A stretch of 64,000 bases of DNA from Cronobacter dublinensis subsp. dublinensis LMG 23823 (GTDB lineage Bacteria > Pseudomonadota > Gammaproteobacteria > Enterobacterales > Enterobacteriaceae): NCBI RefSeq assembly GCF_001277235.1, contig NZ_CP012266.1:682001-746000 (forward strand), read 5' to 3'. Shown piece by piece: positions 35,314 through 43,201 of the stretch. The first letter of the stretch is position 1, and each line of letters starts with the position of its first letter. A program made the position numbers and the translations under genes. Below the pieces are notes generated by a model that was not told the origin of the DNA, searched no databases, and saw nothing but the letters and a program-made list of their open reading frames with translations.

Positions 35314-36453
35314 ATGGCGAAAAGAGACTATTACGAAATTTTAGGCGTCCCGAAAACGGCGGACGAGCGTGAAATAAAAAAGGCGTATAAACGCCTGGCC
35401 ATGAAATATCACCCGGACCGTAACCAGGGTGATAAAGAGGCCGAAGGTAAATTTAAAGAGATTAAAGAAGCCTACGAAATCCTCACCGATGCGCAAAAAC
35501 GCGCCGCTTATGACCAGTATGGTCACGCGGCCTTTGAACAGGGCGGCATGGGCGGCGGTGGTTTCGGCGGCGGCTTTGGCAACGGCGCGGACTTCAGCGA
35601 TATTTTCGGCGACGTCTTCGGCGATATCTTCGGCGGCGGACGTGGTCGTCGCGCCTCGCGCGGCGCGGATTTACGCTACAACATGGAGCTGACGCTGGAA
35701 GAAGCGGTGCGCGGCGTCACCAAAGAGATTCGCATCCCGACGCTTGAAGAGTGCGAGGTATGCCACGGCAATGGTGCCAAACCTGGCAGCCAGCCGCAGA
35801 CCTGTCCGACCTGTCATGGCGCGGGTCAGGTGCAGATGCGTCAGGGCTTTTTCGCCGTACAGCAGACCTGTCCGCACTGTCAGGGCCGCGGTACGCTGAT
35901 TAAAGATCCGTGCAACAACTGCCACGGTCATGGCCGCATCGAGAAAACCAAAACGCTGTCGGTGAAAATCCCGGCGGGCGTGGATACCGGCGATCGTATT
36001 CGTCTGGCAGGTGAAGGCGAAGCTGGCGAGCACGGCGCGCCAGCAGGCGATCTGTACGTTCAGGTGCAGGTGAAACAGCACCCGATCTTCGAACGTGAAG
36101 GCAATAACTTGTATTGCGAAGTACCGATTAACTTCGCGATGGCCGCGCTGGGCGGCGAGATTGAAGTGCCGACGCTGGATGGCCGCGTGATGCTGAAAGT
36201 GCCGAGCGAAACCCAGACCGGCAAGCTGTTCCGCATGCGCGGAAAAGGCGTGAAATCGGTGCGTGGCGGCGCCCAGGGCGATCTGCTGTGCCGCGTGGTC
36301 GTCGAGACGCCAGTCGGGCTTAACGATCGTCAGAAAGCGCTGCTGCAGGAACTGCAGGAGAGTTTCGGCGGGCCGACCGGCGAAAAGAACAGCCCGCGCT
36401 CTAAAAGCTTCTTCGATGGCGTGAAAAAGTTTTTTGATGACTTAACGCGCTAA
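35314..36453 (+). CDS. dnaJ: Hsp40 co-chaperone DnaJ
   Basis: DnaJ stimulates DnaK ATPase activity and delivers substrates. The 379 residues have the J domain with HPD at 33-35 (KYHPDRN), the Gly/Phe region (GGFGGGFG), four CxxCxGxG zinc motifs between about 144 and 205, and the C-terminal client-binding and dimerisation domains. It is co-transcribed with dnaK. Confidence 0.99.
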   Translation: MAKRDYYEILGVPKTADEREIKKAYKRLAMKYHPDRNQGDKEAEGKFKEIKEAYEILTDAQKRAAYDQYGHAAFEQGGMGGGGFGGGFGNGADFSDIFGDVFGDIFGGGRGRRASRGADLRYNMELTLEEAVRGVTKEIRIPTLEECEVCHGNGAKPGSQPQTCPTCHGAGQVQMRQGFFAVQQTCPHCQGRGTLIKDPCNNCHGHGRIEKTKTLSVKIPAGVDTGDRIRLAGEGEAGEHGAPAGDLYVQVQVKQHPIFEREGNNLYCEVPINFAMAALGGEIEVPTLDGRVMLKVPSETQTGKLFRMRGKGVKSVRGGAQGDLLCRVVVETPVGLNDRQKALLQELQESFGGPTGEKNSPRSKSFFDGVKKFFDDLTR

Positions 36454-36482
36454 TCGTTCTGCTTTTACGAGCCGTGATATTA

Positions 36483-36516
36483 GCCTGAAATGGTTTTCGC
36501 CATTTCAGGCTTTTTT
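36483..36516 (+). terminator. Terminator after dnaJ
   Basis: GCCTGAAATGG/CCATTTCAGGC with a 6-nt loop is followed by TTTTTT. It closes the dnaKJ operon and marks the left border of the accessory block. Confidence 0.96.
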
Positions 36517-36714
36517 ATAAGACTTTACTTGCTATGCAGAAAATAGCGATTTGCGGTCTTTATTGGTCTCGTTATAGTTTCCGCCTTGCTACCCTCCGCC
36601 CTGCATCGTTAAAATTTGATAAAAATCGACATCATGGTGAGGTAAATTGATTTTGCCAGAGACTGCTGAACCTCCTATTTTGTTACTTTCCCGCACGGCA
36701 GGGTACTCTGACGC

Positions 36715-37662
36715 ATGAAGAAGAAAAACGGTGCCAGTGAGTTTGATTATAACCTCATCAAAGTTTTTGACGCCGTCATCACCGCAGGCAATGCGGCACG
36801 CGCTTCCCGGCAGCTTCAGGTCACTCCCGCCGCTATCACTCTTGCTATTCAGCGTCTGCAGCAAACCTATAACGAAGAGCTTTTTATTCGAACCCGCGAA
36901 GGTCTGACCCCGACGCCGCGCGCGCAGGAAATTCATCGCGCTTACAGCAAAGCGATGGATATTATCAATGCGACGTTTGACCGCGCCGCGTCAACGCCCT
37001 CCCGGTACGAGATGAAGATTACTGGCGATGATGTCAGCGAACAGTACTACTTCTCTCAGCTCTTTGATATGGAACTGTTTGAGCATTTTCGCCTCCATTA
37101 CTTCTCCTCCACTGGCAAAGCCTTCTCTCGCCAAAGCAACGACTTATATACAGGGAAAAGCGATTTACTGGTCTCGACGCATTATTTTAGCGAACCGGAT
37201 ATCGAACAAACGATTATTGATCAGTACCGGCAGTATACGGTTATCTGTAATGCCCGTAACCCGCTTTGCGAATTACCTCAGCTATCCCTTGCTAATCTTT
37301 ACAGCTCAAGACACGCAATTTATCAGCCTTATAAAGTTAAACCAGTATTAAAAAAAGAGAACAAAAATAATGATGTTTTCTCATTTTTCAACACCTCATT
37401 CTCTGCTGGATACTATACAGATTCAATAAATGGTTTATTAAGCGTTATTGAAAACTCATCGCTTATCGCAATTTTGCCTTTAAAAATCGCCCGTTTTTTT
37501 CAGGCGCAAGCGAAATACCGTATTGCGCTTATTACACTGCCTGATGAAATGGACATTGAAATAATTAAAGTTTATGCCGGATGGCACCGTCATAACCCCC
37601 AGCGTGACCAGATACGCGATGTTATCGCGATGCTGCAAACCCTCATTAACTATCGTAAATAG
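36715..37662 (+). CDS. LysR-type regulator of the holin/chitinase block
   Basis: This 315-residue protein is a LysR-type regulator. The N-terminal helix-turn-helix is seen in IKVFDAVITAGNAARASRQLQVTPAAITLAIQRL (residues about 15-48), with the usual following LFIRTREGLTPTPRA. The C-terminal co-inducer domain is divergent. Codon use becomes markedly AT-rich toward the 3' end (37330-37480), unlike the flanking housekeeping genes, suggesting acquisition. It lies upstream of and in the same direction as the holin gene, 182 nt apart. LysR regulators control other chitinase and holin-type release systems (for example ChiR in Serratia and RoeA in Yersinia, as I recall), so a role in this block is plausible but not shown. 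Confidence 0.82.
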   Translation: MKKKNGASEFDYNLIKVFDAVITAGNAARASRQLQVTPAAITLAIQRLQQTYNEELFIRTREGLTPTPRAQEIHRAYSKAMDIINATFDRAASTPSRYEMKITGDDVSEQYYFSQLFDMELFEHFRLHYFSSTGKAFSRQSNDLYTGKSDLLVSTHYFSEPDIEQTIIDQYRQYTVICNARNPLCELPQLSLANLYSSRHAIYQPYKVKPVLKKENKNNDVFSFFNTSFSAGYYTDSINGLLSVIENSSLIAILPLKIARFFQAQAKYRIALITLPDEMDIEIIKVYAGWHRHNPQRDQIRDVIAMLQTLINYRK

Positions 37663-37773
37663 CGTGTGCCGCTTCTGTAAATCATCGCTTTCTGTTTTTA
37701 TGAGTAAAAAACAATCAGGCCGAAAAACGACAGGCGCCCTGGTGAGTGAGAACAAATGATTACCTTGCTACTG

Positions 37774-37787
37774 GTTAGATTGCTAAC
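37774..37787. promoter_or_regulatory. Inverted repeat upstream of the holin gene
   Basis: GTTAG-ATTG-CTAAC is a perfect short inverted repeat 57 nt before the holin start. The shape resembles a LysR-type binding core, and the neighbouring regulator is a LysR protein. Assignment is speculative. Confidence 0.35.
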
Positions 37788-37844
37788 TTTATTGCATCGC
37801 CAGACGGCGTATTCATTTAACGTTTACTGACTACGAGGTTTATC

Positions 37845-38183
37845 ATGTCTATTGCAGCGCATATTGCCACACCTAAACTGGTTCTGGTTGAACTGGAGAT
37901 TTTATTAACCATTATCGCTATCGGCGGCTGGGGCGGCTTTGTCAGCTATCTGATGAAGCGTGAAAGGAACGAGACGCACAGAGATATTATGGATTGCCTG
38001 GCGCAGATCGCTATCTCGTGTTTTACCGCCTTTCTGCTGAGCGTGGCCGCGATTGACCGCAACATGAGTTTTAATATGGTGCTGATGGTGGCAGGGCTGG
38101 GCGGTGTATTCGCAACACCGATACTGCGGATATTAAGCGACAAAGTAAAAAACTTTTTGAGCGGCGCGAGCCTGATTAAATAA
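37845..38183 (+). CDS. Phage-type holin (LydA/holin superfamily III-like)
   Basis: This 112-residue protein has three hydrophobic segments (about residues 11-36, 48-67 and 73-93) separated by a charged loop (KRERNETHRD), and a short C-terminal tail with Lys. Size, topology and the start SIAAHIATPKLVLVELE fit class I-type holins such as phage P1 LydA and the holins of chitinase and toxin release loci. It would form inner-membrane lesions through which a muramidase reaches the wall. ATG 37845 follows GAGG at good spacing. It faces the endolysin gene across a bidirectional terminator. No other phage genes are nearby. Confidence 0.78.
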   Translation: MSIAAHIATPKLVLVELEILLTIIAIGGWGGFVSYLMKRERNETHRDIMDCLAQIAISCFTAFLLSVAAIDRNMSFNMVLMVAGLGGVFATPILRILSDKVKNFLSGASLIK

Positions 38184-38191
38184 TCCAACAA

Positions 38192-38217
38192 AAGCCCGCA
38201 ATAAACGCGGGCTTTTT
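38192..38217. terminator. Bidirectional terminator between holin and endolysin genes
   Basis: AAGCCCGC/GCGGGCTT with a 7-nt loop has an upstream A-rich side and TTTTT on the right. It separates the convergent holin and endolysin genes, which must therefore be expressed from different promoters. Confidence 0.88.
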
Positions 38218-38228
38218 CTGTTCCTTTC

Positions 38229-38768
38229 TTAAGGCATGGTAACCCTTTCGCGTAGCCAGCCGTAAATAAACGCCTCGTTAGCTTCCCGCTTTTCCGTGAT
38301 ATCAAGATAGTAGTCGCCTTGCGTGCAGTTCAACGCCTTCACCAGCACGGTTTCTCCTTCTTTACCGCGTTCATCAAGGTAGCGCTTCAGCGCATCCAGC
38401 GTGTTTTTGCCGATGGCGCCATCAACGACCAGATCCGCATACAGCTTCTGCTGACGATTGAAAACATTCAGCCAGCGCTGGAGCCAGCGCGCGGGGATCG
38501 CCGGACCAATATTGGTGCCCGCGTCGCAAAGCTCAAACGCCACGGGGAGCGAATACTGAGCGACGCGGTTAAAACCCGGCGCTATCCAGTAGTCTTTCTC
38601 CAGAATGTTATACGCCTCCTCGCGGGTGAGATCGCGCATGTCGCCTTGATAACCGTGCGCTCTGGCGGTTTTCTCGGTAATGCCCCACTTTGTGGGGCCG
38701 CCAGAATCGGCAGGATGATTCACATAATTTCCTTCTATGTCCAGGATGCCGTCAATGACAGGATTCAT
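38229..38768 (-). CDS. GH108 muramidase / endolysin (TtsA/ZliS-like)
   Basis: The 179-residue protein has a GH108 catalytic domain in the N-terminal half: DGILDIEGNYVNHPADSGG with putative catalytic Glu12, then TKWGITEKTARAHG, and DYWIAPGF. The C-terminal half (about 95-170) is a peptidoglycan-binding type 3 domain (VDGAIGKNTLDALKRYL). It lacks a signal peptide, so it needs a holin to reach the wall. This is the family of Salmonella Typhi TtsA, the muramidase that releases typhoid toxin, and of ZliS-type lysozymes. It lies 22 nt downstream of the membrane-anchored regulator, in one operon, and converges on the holin gene. Confidence 0.9.
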   Translation of the reverse strand: MNPVIDGILDIEGNYVNHPADSGGPTKWGITEKTARAHGYQGDMRDLTREEAYNILEKDYWIAPGFNRVAQYSLPVAFELCDAGTNIGPAIPARWLQRWLNVFNRQQKLYADLVVDGAIGKNTLDALKRYLDERGKEGETVLVKALNCTQGDYYLDITEKREANEAFIYGWLRERVTMP

Positions 38769-38790
38769 AAGGGTTCCTCGCAGCAGAAGT

Positions 38791-39237
38791 TCAGGAGTTG
38801 CTCACATCCATAAAAGTAACAAGCGCCAACACGCAGATGATAAAGACGGCGAACAGCGCCACCATCCACCCTGCTCGCTTAGGTTTTTTGTGGTTTTCGA
38901 CGGTCAGCAGATCGACAGGGATGTCATCGTTCACTTTGATGCCAAGCTTAGGCACGGTGACAAACAAATCATTGATGCCAAGCGTGCGTAAATCCCGACG
39001 CAGCAGGTAAAGCACCTGTGTCAGGTTGGCATCGCTGATGTACTGGCCACGGCTACCCCAGAGCACCGTGGCGATTTGCTGCTTTTCGATTATGCCGTTT
39101 TTAGCATTTTCAATAATGAAACTCAGGCAACGCGCCCGCATGGTTGTCATTTTGATAACACATGCATTATCCGTGTTTTTTAATTCGTTATTCGCTTCTG
39201 TAAAAATACAATTGCGATTAATAACATAGCTTTTCAT
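38791..39237 (-). CDS. Membrane-anchored winged-helix regulator (ToxR/CadC-like)
   Basis: The 148 residues consist of an OmpR/ToxR-type winged helix (about 5-108; core KQQIATVLWGSRGQYISDANL, recognition helix LTQVLYLLRRDLRTLG, wing TVPKLGIKVN) and one membrane segment (about 124-143, WMVALFAVFIICVLALVTF), ending only five residues later. It therefore has a cytoplasmic DNA-binding domain tethered to the inner membrane but no periplasmic sensor. It is AT-rich. It is divergent from the chitinase across a 400-bp AT-rich spacer and precedes the endolysin in the same operon, which makes it a candidate regulator of both. Confidence 0.85.
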   Translation of the reverse strand: MKSYVINRNCIFTEANNELKNTDNACVIKMTTMRARCLSFIIENAKNGIIEKQQIATVLWGSRGQYISDANLTQVLYLLRRDLRTLGINDLFVTVPKLGIKVNDDIPVDLLTVENHKKPKRAGWMVALFAVFIICVLALVTFMDVSNS

Positions 39238-39641
39238 ATATCACCTGCAGACAGATATAAATATATGGTGGGGAATTTCCTTTAGCGCTTTAGAGAGTAA
39301 AGATCAGCTTGCTTATTTTCCATAGCCCCCACTAAAAAAGTTGTTTTTATTTAACGAAACGGCAGTTCAGATCACGATTCGGCACTGTTATTAAATCCAT
39401 TTTAAGTGCAAGTTAAAGGATGCTTAATTTTCAATACATAATATATTTTGAATTATATACTTGATATTTAACGATAAATTCAAGAAAATTTATGCTAATT
39501 TTACTCTTTTGTAATATTTGTCATGAATAATTTTGTTTTTTATTGTCGTTTTATTAGTTGTGATTGGCAGGTTCATTTTTATCCGCTCATGATAGTTAGC
39601 GCAGAAAGTACTGCACTCACTTTTCACGAAGGAAAATAAAC
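39238..39641. promoter_or_regulatory. AT-rich divergent promoter region of regulator and chitinase
   Basis: These 404 bases hold no gene. They are strikingly AT-rich, with runs such as ATAATATATTTTGAATTATA near 39439, in contrast to the GC-rich chitinase that follows. Such DNA is a typical target for H-NS silencing. Both divergent promoters must lie here, but no single -10/-35 pair stands out. The chitinase ribosome-binding site (AAGGAAAA) is at its right end. Confidence 0.55.
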
Positions 39642-41729
39642 ATGGCTACAAGTAAATTAATTCAGGGCGACAGCCTGACAGAAACCAGCAACGCCGCCGA
39701 TGGATTTAATCCTGCCAGCGAGGCTGAAAAATACAGTTATACGGCAGCCCGGGTGGCGAAGCCGGTATATAACAAATATAAGGCTGCTAATAAACCTAAG
39801 GTGTTTGGTTATTACACCGACTGGTCGCAATATGATGGCCGACTGCAGGGTGATGACACGCCGTCTAATCGTGGCCGCGGCTACGATCTCGCGAAAGTAT
39901 CTCCCACCGCCTATGACAAGATAATTTTTGGCTTCCTCGGGATCGTTGGCGACAAAGGCGAAAAGCAATACACCATTGAAAATGCCGCGCGTCAGACGAA
40001 CAAAAACACCAACGAACCGACCTTCCTCGACCCGTGGGGCGATTTTCAGTCTTACGAGAACTGCGGTCATACCACCAGCGGCTGGGATATCGATCCGGCA
40101 ACCGTCACGCAGGCGACCACGAAAGGTCTGCTGGGCGGTCTGCGCGATCTCCAGCAAAAAGCGAAGCAGCAGGGGCATACTCTGGCGCTCTCTATGAGTA
40201 TCGGCGGCTGGACCATGAGTAACGGTTTCCACGAGATGTCGAAAACCGACTCCTCGCGCAAAACGTTCGCCGCAGGCGTGGTCAAACTGTTTAAACAGTT
40301 CCCGATGTTCAGCGAAGTAGATATCGACTGGGAATACCCGAACGCCGACGGTAACGGCAACCCGCACGGCCCGGAAGATGGCGCTAACTATGCATTGCTT
40401 ATCGCCGAGCTGAAAAAACAGCTCAGCGCGGCAGGGCGCAGCGATGTGAAAATCTCGATTGCCAGCTCGGCCGTGGTTTCCACGCTCGAATACTCCAACG
40501 TTAAAGCGCTGCTGGATGCCGGTCTGTACGCCATTAACGTGATGACCTATGACTTCTTCGGTACGCCGTGGGCGGACACCCTGACGCATCACACCAATCT
40601 GACCCCGCTGACCGCGGGCGGCTGGAGCATCGAAGCCGTGGTGGATTATCTGATTGCCGAAGGTTTCCCTTCCGATCGTATTAATATTGGTTACGCCGGT
40701 TATACCCGTAACGCGCGCAACGCGGTGATTGAGAGCTTCTCGCCGCTGAAAGGCGCGTACACGCCGGGCAACGGCACCACCACCGGGACGTTCGAATCCG
40801 GCAGCACCGAATGGTACGACACCATCTACAACTACCTCGATCTGGAAAACCAGAAAGGGCGTAACGGCTTTAATGTTTACACCGATAAAGTCGCCAACGC
40901 GGATTACCTCTATAACCCGCAAAGCAAGCTGTTTATGTCGCTCGATACGCCGCGCTCGGTCAAAGCCAAAGGCCAGTATGCCGCGTCGCGTAATCTTGGC
41001 GGGCTGTTTACCTGGACTATCGACCAGGATAACGGCGTGCTGGTGAATGCCGCGCGTGAAGGGCTGGGGTATGAAATTGAAACCCAGACGGTGGATATGA
41101 AGCCGTTCTATTTTGAAGGCATCAACGTTTCTGAACCGGATAGCGGCAGCAGCGACAACGAGCCTGCGCCTGCGGTAAACCATGCGCCTGTGGCGGCAAT
41201 CCAGCTGCGTGTGGTCGGCGGGTCACGTATTCAGCTCTCCGGCGAGGCATCCCGCGATGAAGATAATGATGCGCTGAGCTTTAGCTGGGGCGTGCCGTCT
41301 ACCATCAGCGTGGCGGATAAGGGCGCCGCCGTGATTGAATTCGACGTGCCGGTTGTCACGCAGAGCACCGATTACCAGTTCACGCTCTTTGTGCGCGACA
41401 GCAAAAACGAGCCCTCTTCACAGCAGCGTTTTGTGGTGACCGCCGTGCCGGGCAATGCGTCTTCGACCGGCGACGACACGCCCGCGCCGACCCCGACGCC
41501 TGAGCCGCAACCGACCCCCACACCGACCCCGACGCCGGATGACAGCGGATCGGGCAACGCGCCGTATCCGCTCTGGAATGCCAGCACCATTTATGGCGCG
41601 AAGTGGGGCACCTTCGAGAAGGTGAGCTGGAAAGGCCATAACTATCAGGTCAACTGGTACTCGCAGGGCGACCAGCCGGATCTGAACAGCGCGCCGTATC
41701 AGGTCTGGACCGATCTGGGCGCCTACTGA
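39642..41729 (+). CDS. Modular GH18 chitinase without signal peptide
   Basis: This 695-residue chitinase has four parts: an unusual polar N-terminal segment (1-50) with no signal peptide; a GH18 catalytic domain (about 52-480) with MSIGGW near 191 and the active-site motif SEVDIDWE, catalytic Glu231 and Asp227/Asp229, where the first Asp of DxxDxDxE is Ser224; a PKD/Ig-like domain (about 511-600); a Pro/Thr linker (TPTPEPQPTPTPTPTP); and a C-terminal CBM5/12 chitin-binding domain (YPLWNASTIYGAKWGTFEKV and following). Chitinases must be exported to act. Lacking a Sec signal, it is a likely cargo of the adjacent holin/endolysin. Its GC content is high, unlike the regulators beside it. Confidence 0.93.
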   Translation: MATSKLIQGDSLTETSNAADGFNPASEAEKYSYTAARVAKPVYNKYKAANKPKVFGYYTDWSQYDGRLQGDDTPSNRGRGYDLAKVSPTAYDKIIFGFLGIVGDKGEKQYTIENAARQTNKNTNEPTFLDPWGDFQSYENCGHTTSGWDIDPATVTQATTKGLLGGLRDLQQKAKQQGHTLALSMSIGGWTMSNGFHEMSKTDSSRKTFAAGVVKLFKQFPMFSEVDIDWEYPNADGNGNPHGPEDGANYALLIAELKKQLSAAGRSDVKISIASSAVVSTLEYSNVKALLDAGLYAINVMTYDFFGTPWADTLTHHTNLTPLTAGGWSIEAVVDYLIAEGFPSDRINIGYAGYTRNARNAVIESFSPLKGAYTPGNGTTTGTFESGSTEWYDTIYNYLDLENQKGRNGFNVYTDKVANADYLYNPQSKLFMSLDTPRSVKAKGQYAASRNLGGLFTWTIDQDNGVLVNAAREGLGYEIETQTVDMKPFYFEGINVSEPDSGSSDNEPAPAVNHAPVAAIQLRVVGGSRIQLSGEASRDEDNDALSFSWGVPSTISVADKGAAVIEFDVPVVTQSTDYQFTLFVRDSKNEPSSQQRFVVTAVPGNASSTGDDTPAPTPTPEPQPTPTPTPTPDDSGSGNAPYPLWNASTIYGAKWGTFEKVSWKGHNYQVNWYSQGDQPDLNSAPYQVWTDLGAY

Positions 41730-41780
41730 TCATCACGTCATATTCCCTCTTTTCCGCTCAGCCCGCGTTTGAGCGGACTT

Positions 41781-41814
41781 CAGGCTCCGGGTAAGGATTA
41801 CCGGAGCCTTTTTT
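41781..41814 (+). terminator. Terminator after the chitinase gene
   Basis: GGCTCCGG/CCGGAGCC with a 10-nt loop is followed by TTTTTT. It marks the right border of the accessory block. Confidence 0.94.
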
Positions 41815-41960
41815 ACGCGCGTCTCACCCTGCCTATGAATAACTCGTTTTTGCCGATCTATTAGCGCAGAATAAACTGCTTTTTCGAACAGTAAAGGCCG
41901 CTATCCTTATACCTGACACTTTTTAATGACTATTCAACCTGCGCTTCTGGATGAACCATC

Positions 41961-43130
41961 ATGATAAAAACGGTACAAGGATTCTTTAAAAGCGAGGCTG
42001 CGGGCGGCATCGTTCTGATTGCGGCCGCCGCGCTGGCCATGCTGTTGGCGAACATGAGTGCGACACATGATCTGTACGAAGGCTTTCTCAGCACGCCGGT
42101 AGAGCTACAGGTTGGCGCGCTGGAAATTAAAAAGAACATGCTGCTGTGGGTGAACGACGCCCTGATGGCCGTGTTCTTTTTGCTGGTCGGGCTGGAGGTT
42201 AAGCGCGAACTGGTCCAGGGCTCGCTCGCGAGCCTGCGACAAGCCTCGCTGCCGGTCATTGCCGCGCTGGGCGGCATGGTCGTTCCGGCCGCGCTCTATC
42301 TGGCGTTTAACTTCCAGGATCCGGTAACCCGCGTGGGCTGGGCCATCCCGGCGGCGACTGACATCGCGTTCGCGCTGGGGATCCTGGCGCTGCTCGGCAG
42401 TCGCGTGCCGCCTGCGCTGAAAATCTTTTTGATGGCGCTGGCCATCATTGATGATCTCGGCGCGATTGTGATTATTGCGCTCTTTTACACCAGTTCGCTG
42501 TCAATGGTATCGCTGCTGGTGGCGGCAGGAGCGATTGCCGTGCTGGCGCTGCTCAATATCTGCAATGTGCGCCGCGTCGGCGTCTATATTCTGGTGGGCG
42601 TCGTGCTCTGGACGGCGGTACTGAAATCCGGCGTGCACGCCACGCTCGCCGGCGTAATCATCGGCTTTTTTGTGCCGCTTAAGGCTGATAAGGGCCATTC
42701 ACCCGCAGGTACGCTTGAGCACGCGCTGCATCCGTGGGTAGCCTTTATGATCCTGCCGCTTTTTGCGTTCGCCAATGCCGGCGTTTCGCTTGAGGGCGTC
42801 ACGCTGGCGGGCCTCGCTTCGCTGCTGCCGCTGGGGATTATCGCCGGGCTGTTCATCGGCAAGCCGCTTGGCATCAGCCTTTTTTGCGCGCTGGCGGTGA
42901 AGCTTAAGTGGGCCACGCTGCCGCCGGGCGTCAGCCAGAAGACGATTCTGGCGGTCGGCGTGCTGTGCGGCATCGGATTTACCATGTCCATTTTTATCGC
43001 CTCGCTGGCGTTTGGCGATGTCGATGCCGCGCTGGTGACCTGGGCGAAGTTGGGTATTCTGGTCGGTTCATTGATGGCTGCGGTCACAGGCTATCTGATG
43101 CTGCGCAGCCATTTGTCGGGAACGCGTTAG
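41961..43130 (+). CDS. nhaA: Na+/H+ antiporter NhaA
   Basis: NhaA exchanges two protons for one Na+ and is the main alkaline-pH sodium exporter. The 389 residues have 12 membrane segments and the conserved PAATDIAFALGIL (containing the Asp of the ion pathway), IIDDLGAIVIIALFYT with the paired Asp residues, and GIGFTMSIFIASLAF. The gene is followed by nhaR, its activator. Confidence 0.98.
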   Translation: MIKTVQGFFKSEAAGGIVLIAAAALAMLLANMSATHDLYEGFLSTPVELQVGALEIKKNMLLWVNDALMAVFFLLVGLEVKRELVQGSLASLRQASLPVIAALGGMVVPAALYLAFNFQDPVTRVGWAIPAATDIAFALGILALLGSRVPPALKIFLMALAIIDDLGAIVIIALFYTSSLSMVSLLVAAGAIAVLALLNICNVRRVGVYILVGVVLWTAVLKSGVHATLAGVIIGFFVPLKADKGHSPAGTLEHALHPWVAFMILPLFAFANAGVSLEGVTLAGLASLLPLGIIAGLFIGKPLGISLFCALAVKLKWATLPPGVSQKTILAVGVLCGIGFTMSIFIASLAFGDVDAALVTWAKLGILVGSLMAAVTGYLMLRSHLSGTR

Positions 43131-43201
43131 CACCCGCTTTATTATGCGGCCTTCCGGAGTGAAGGCCGCTCGCTCTCACGGACGCCAGGGAGAATGCGCT
43201 T

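Noticed and set aside
37700..37759. 19-codon frame MSKKQSGRKTTG... between the LysR gene and the holin
   Set aside because: Too short, no ribosome-binding site, and nothing to compare it with.
37845..38768. Holin and endolysin as part of a prophage
   Set aside because: No integrase, attachment repeats, replication, capsid or tail genes on either side; the genes lie between terminators of core genes and beside a chitinase.
39238..39641. CRP site upstream of the chitinase
   Set aside because: A TGTGA half-site near 39557 exists but the second half-site is not present at the right distance.
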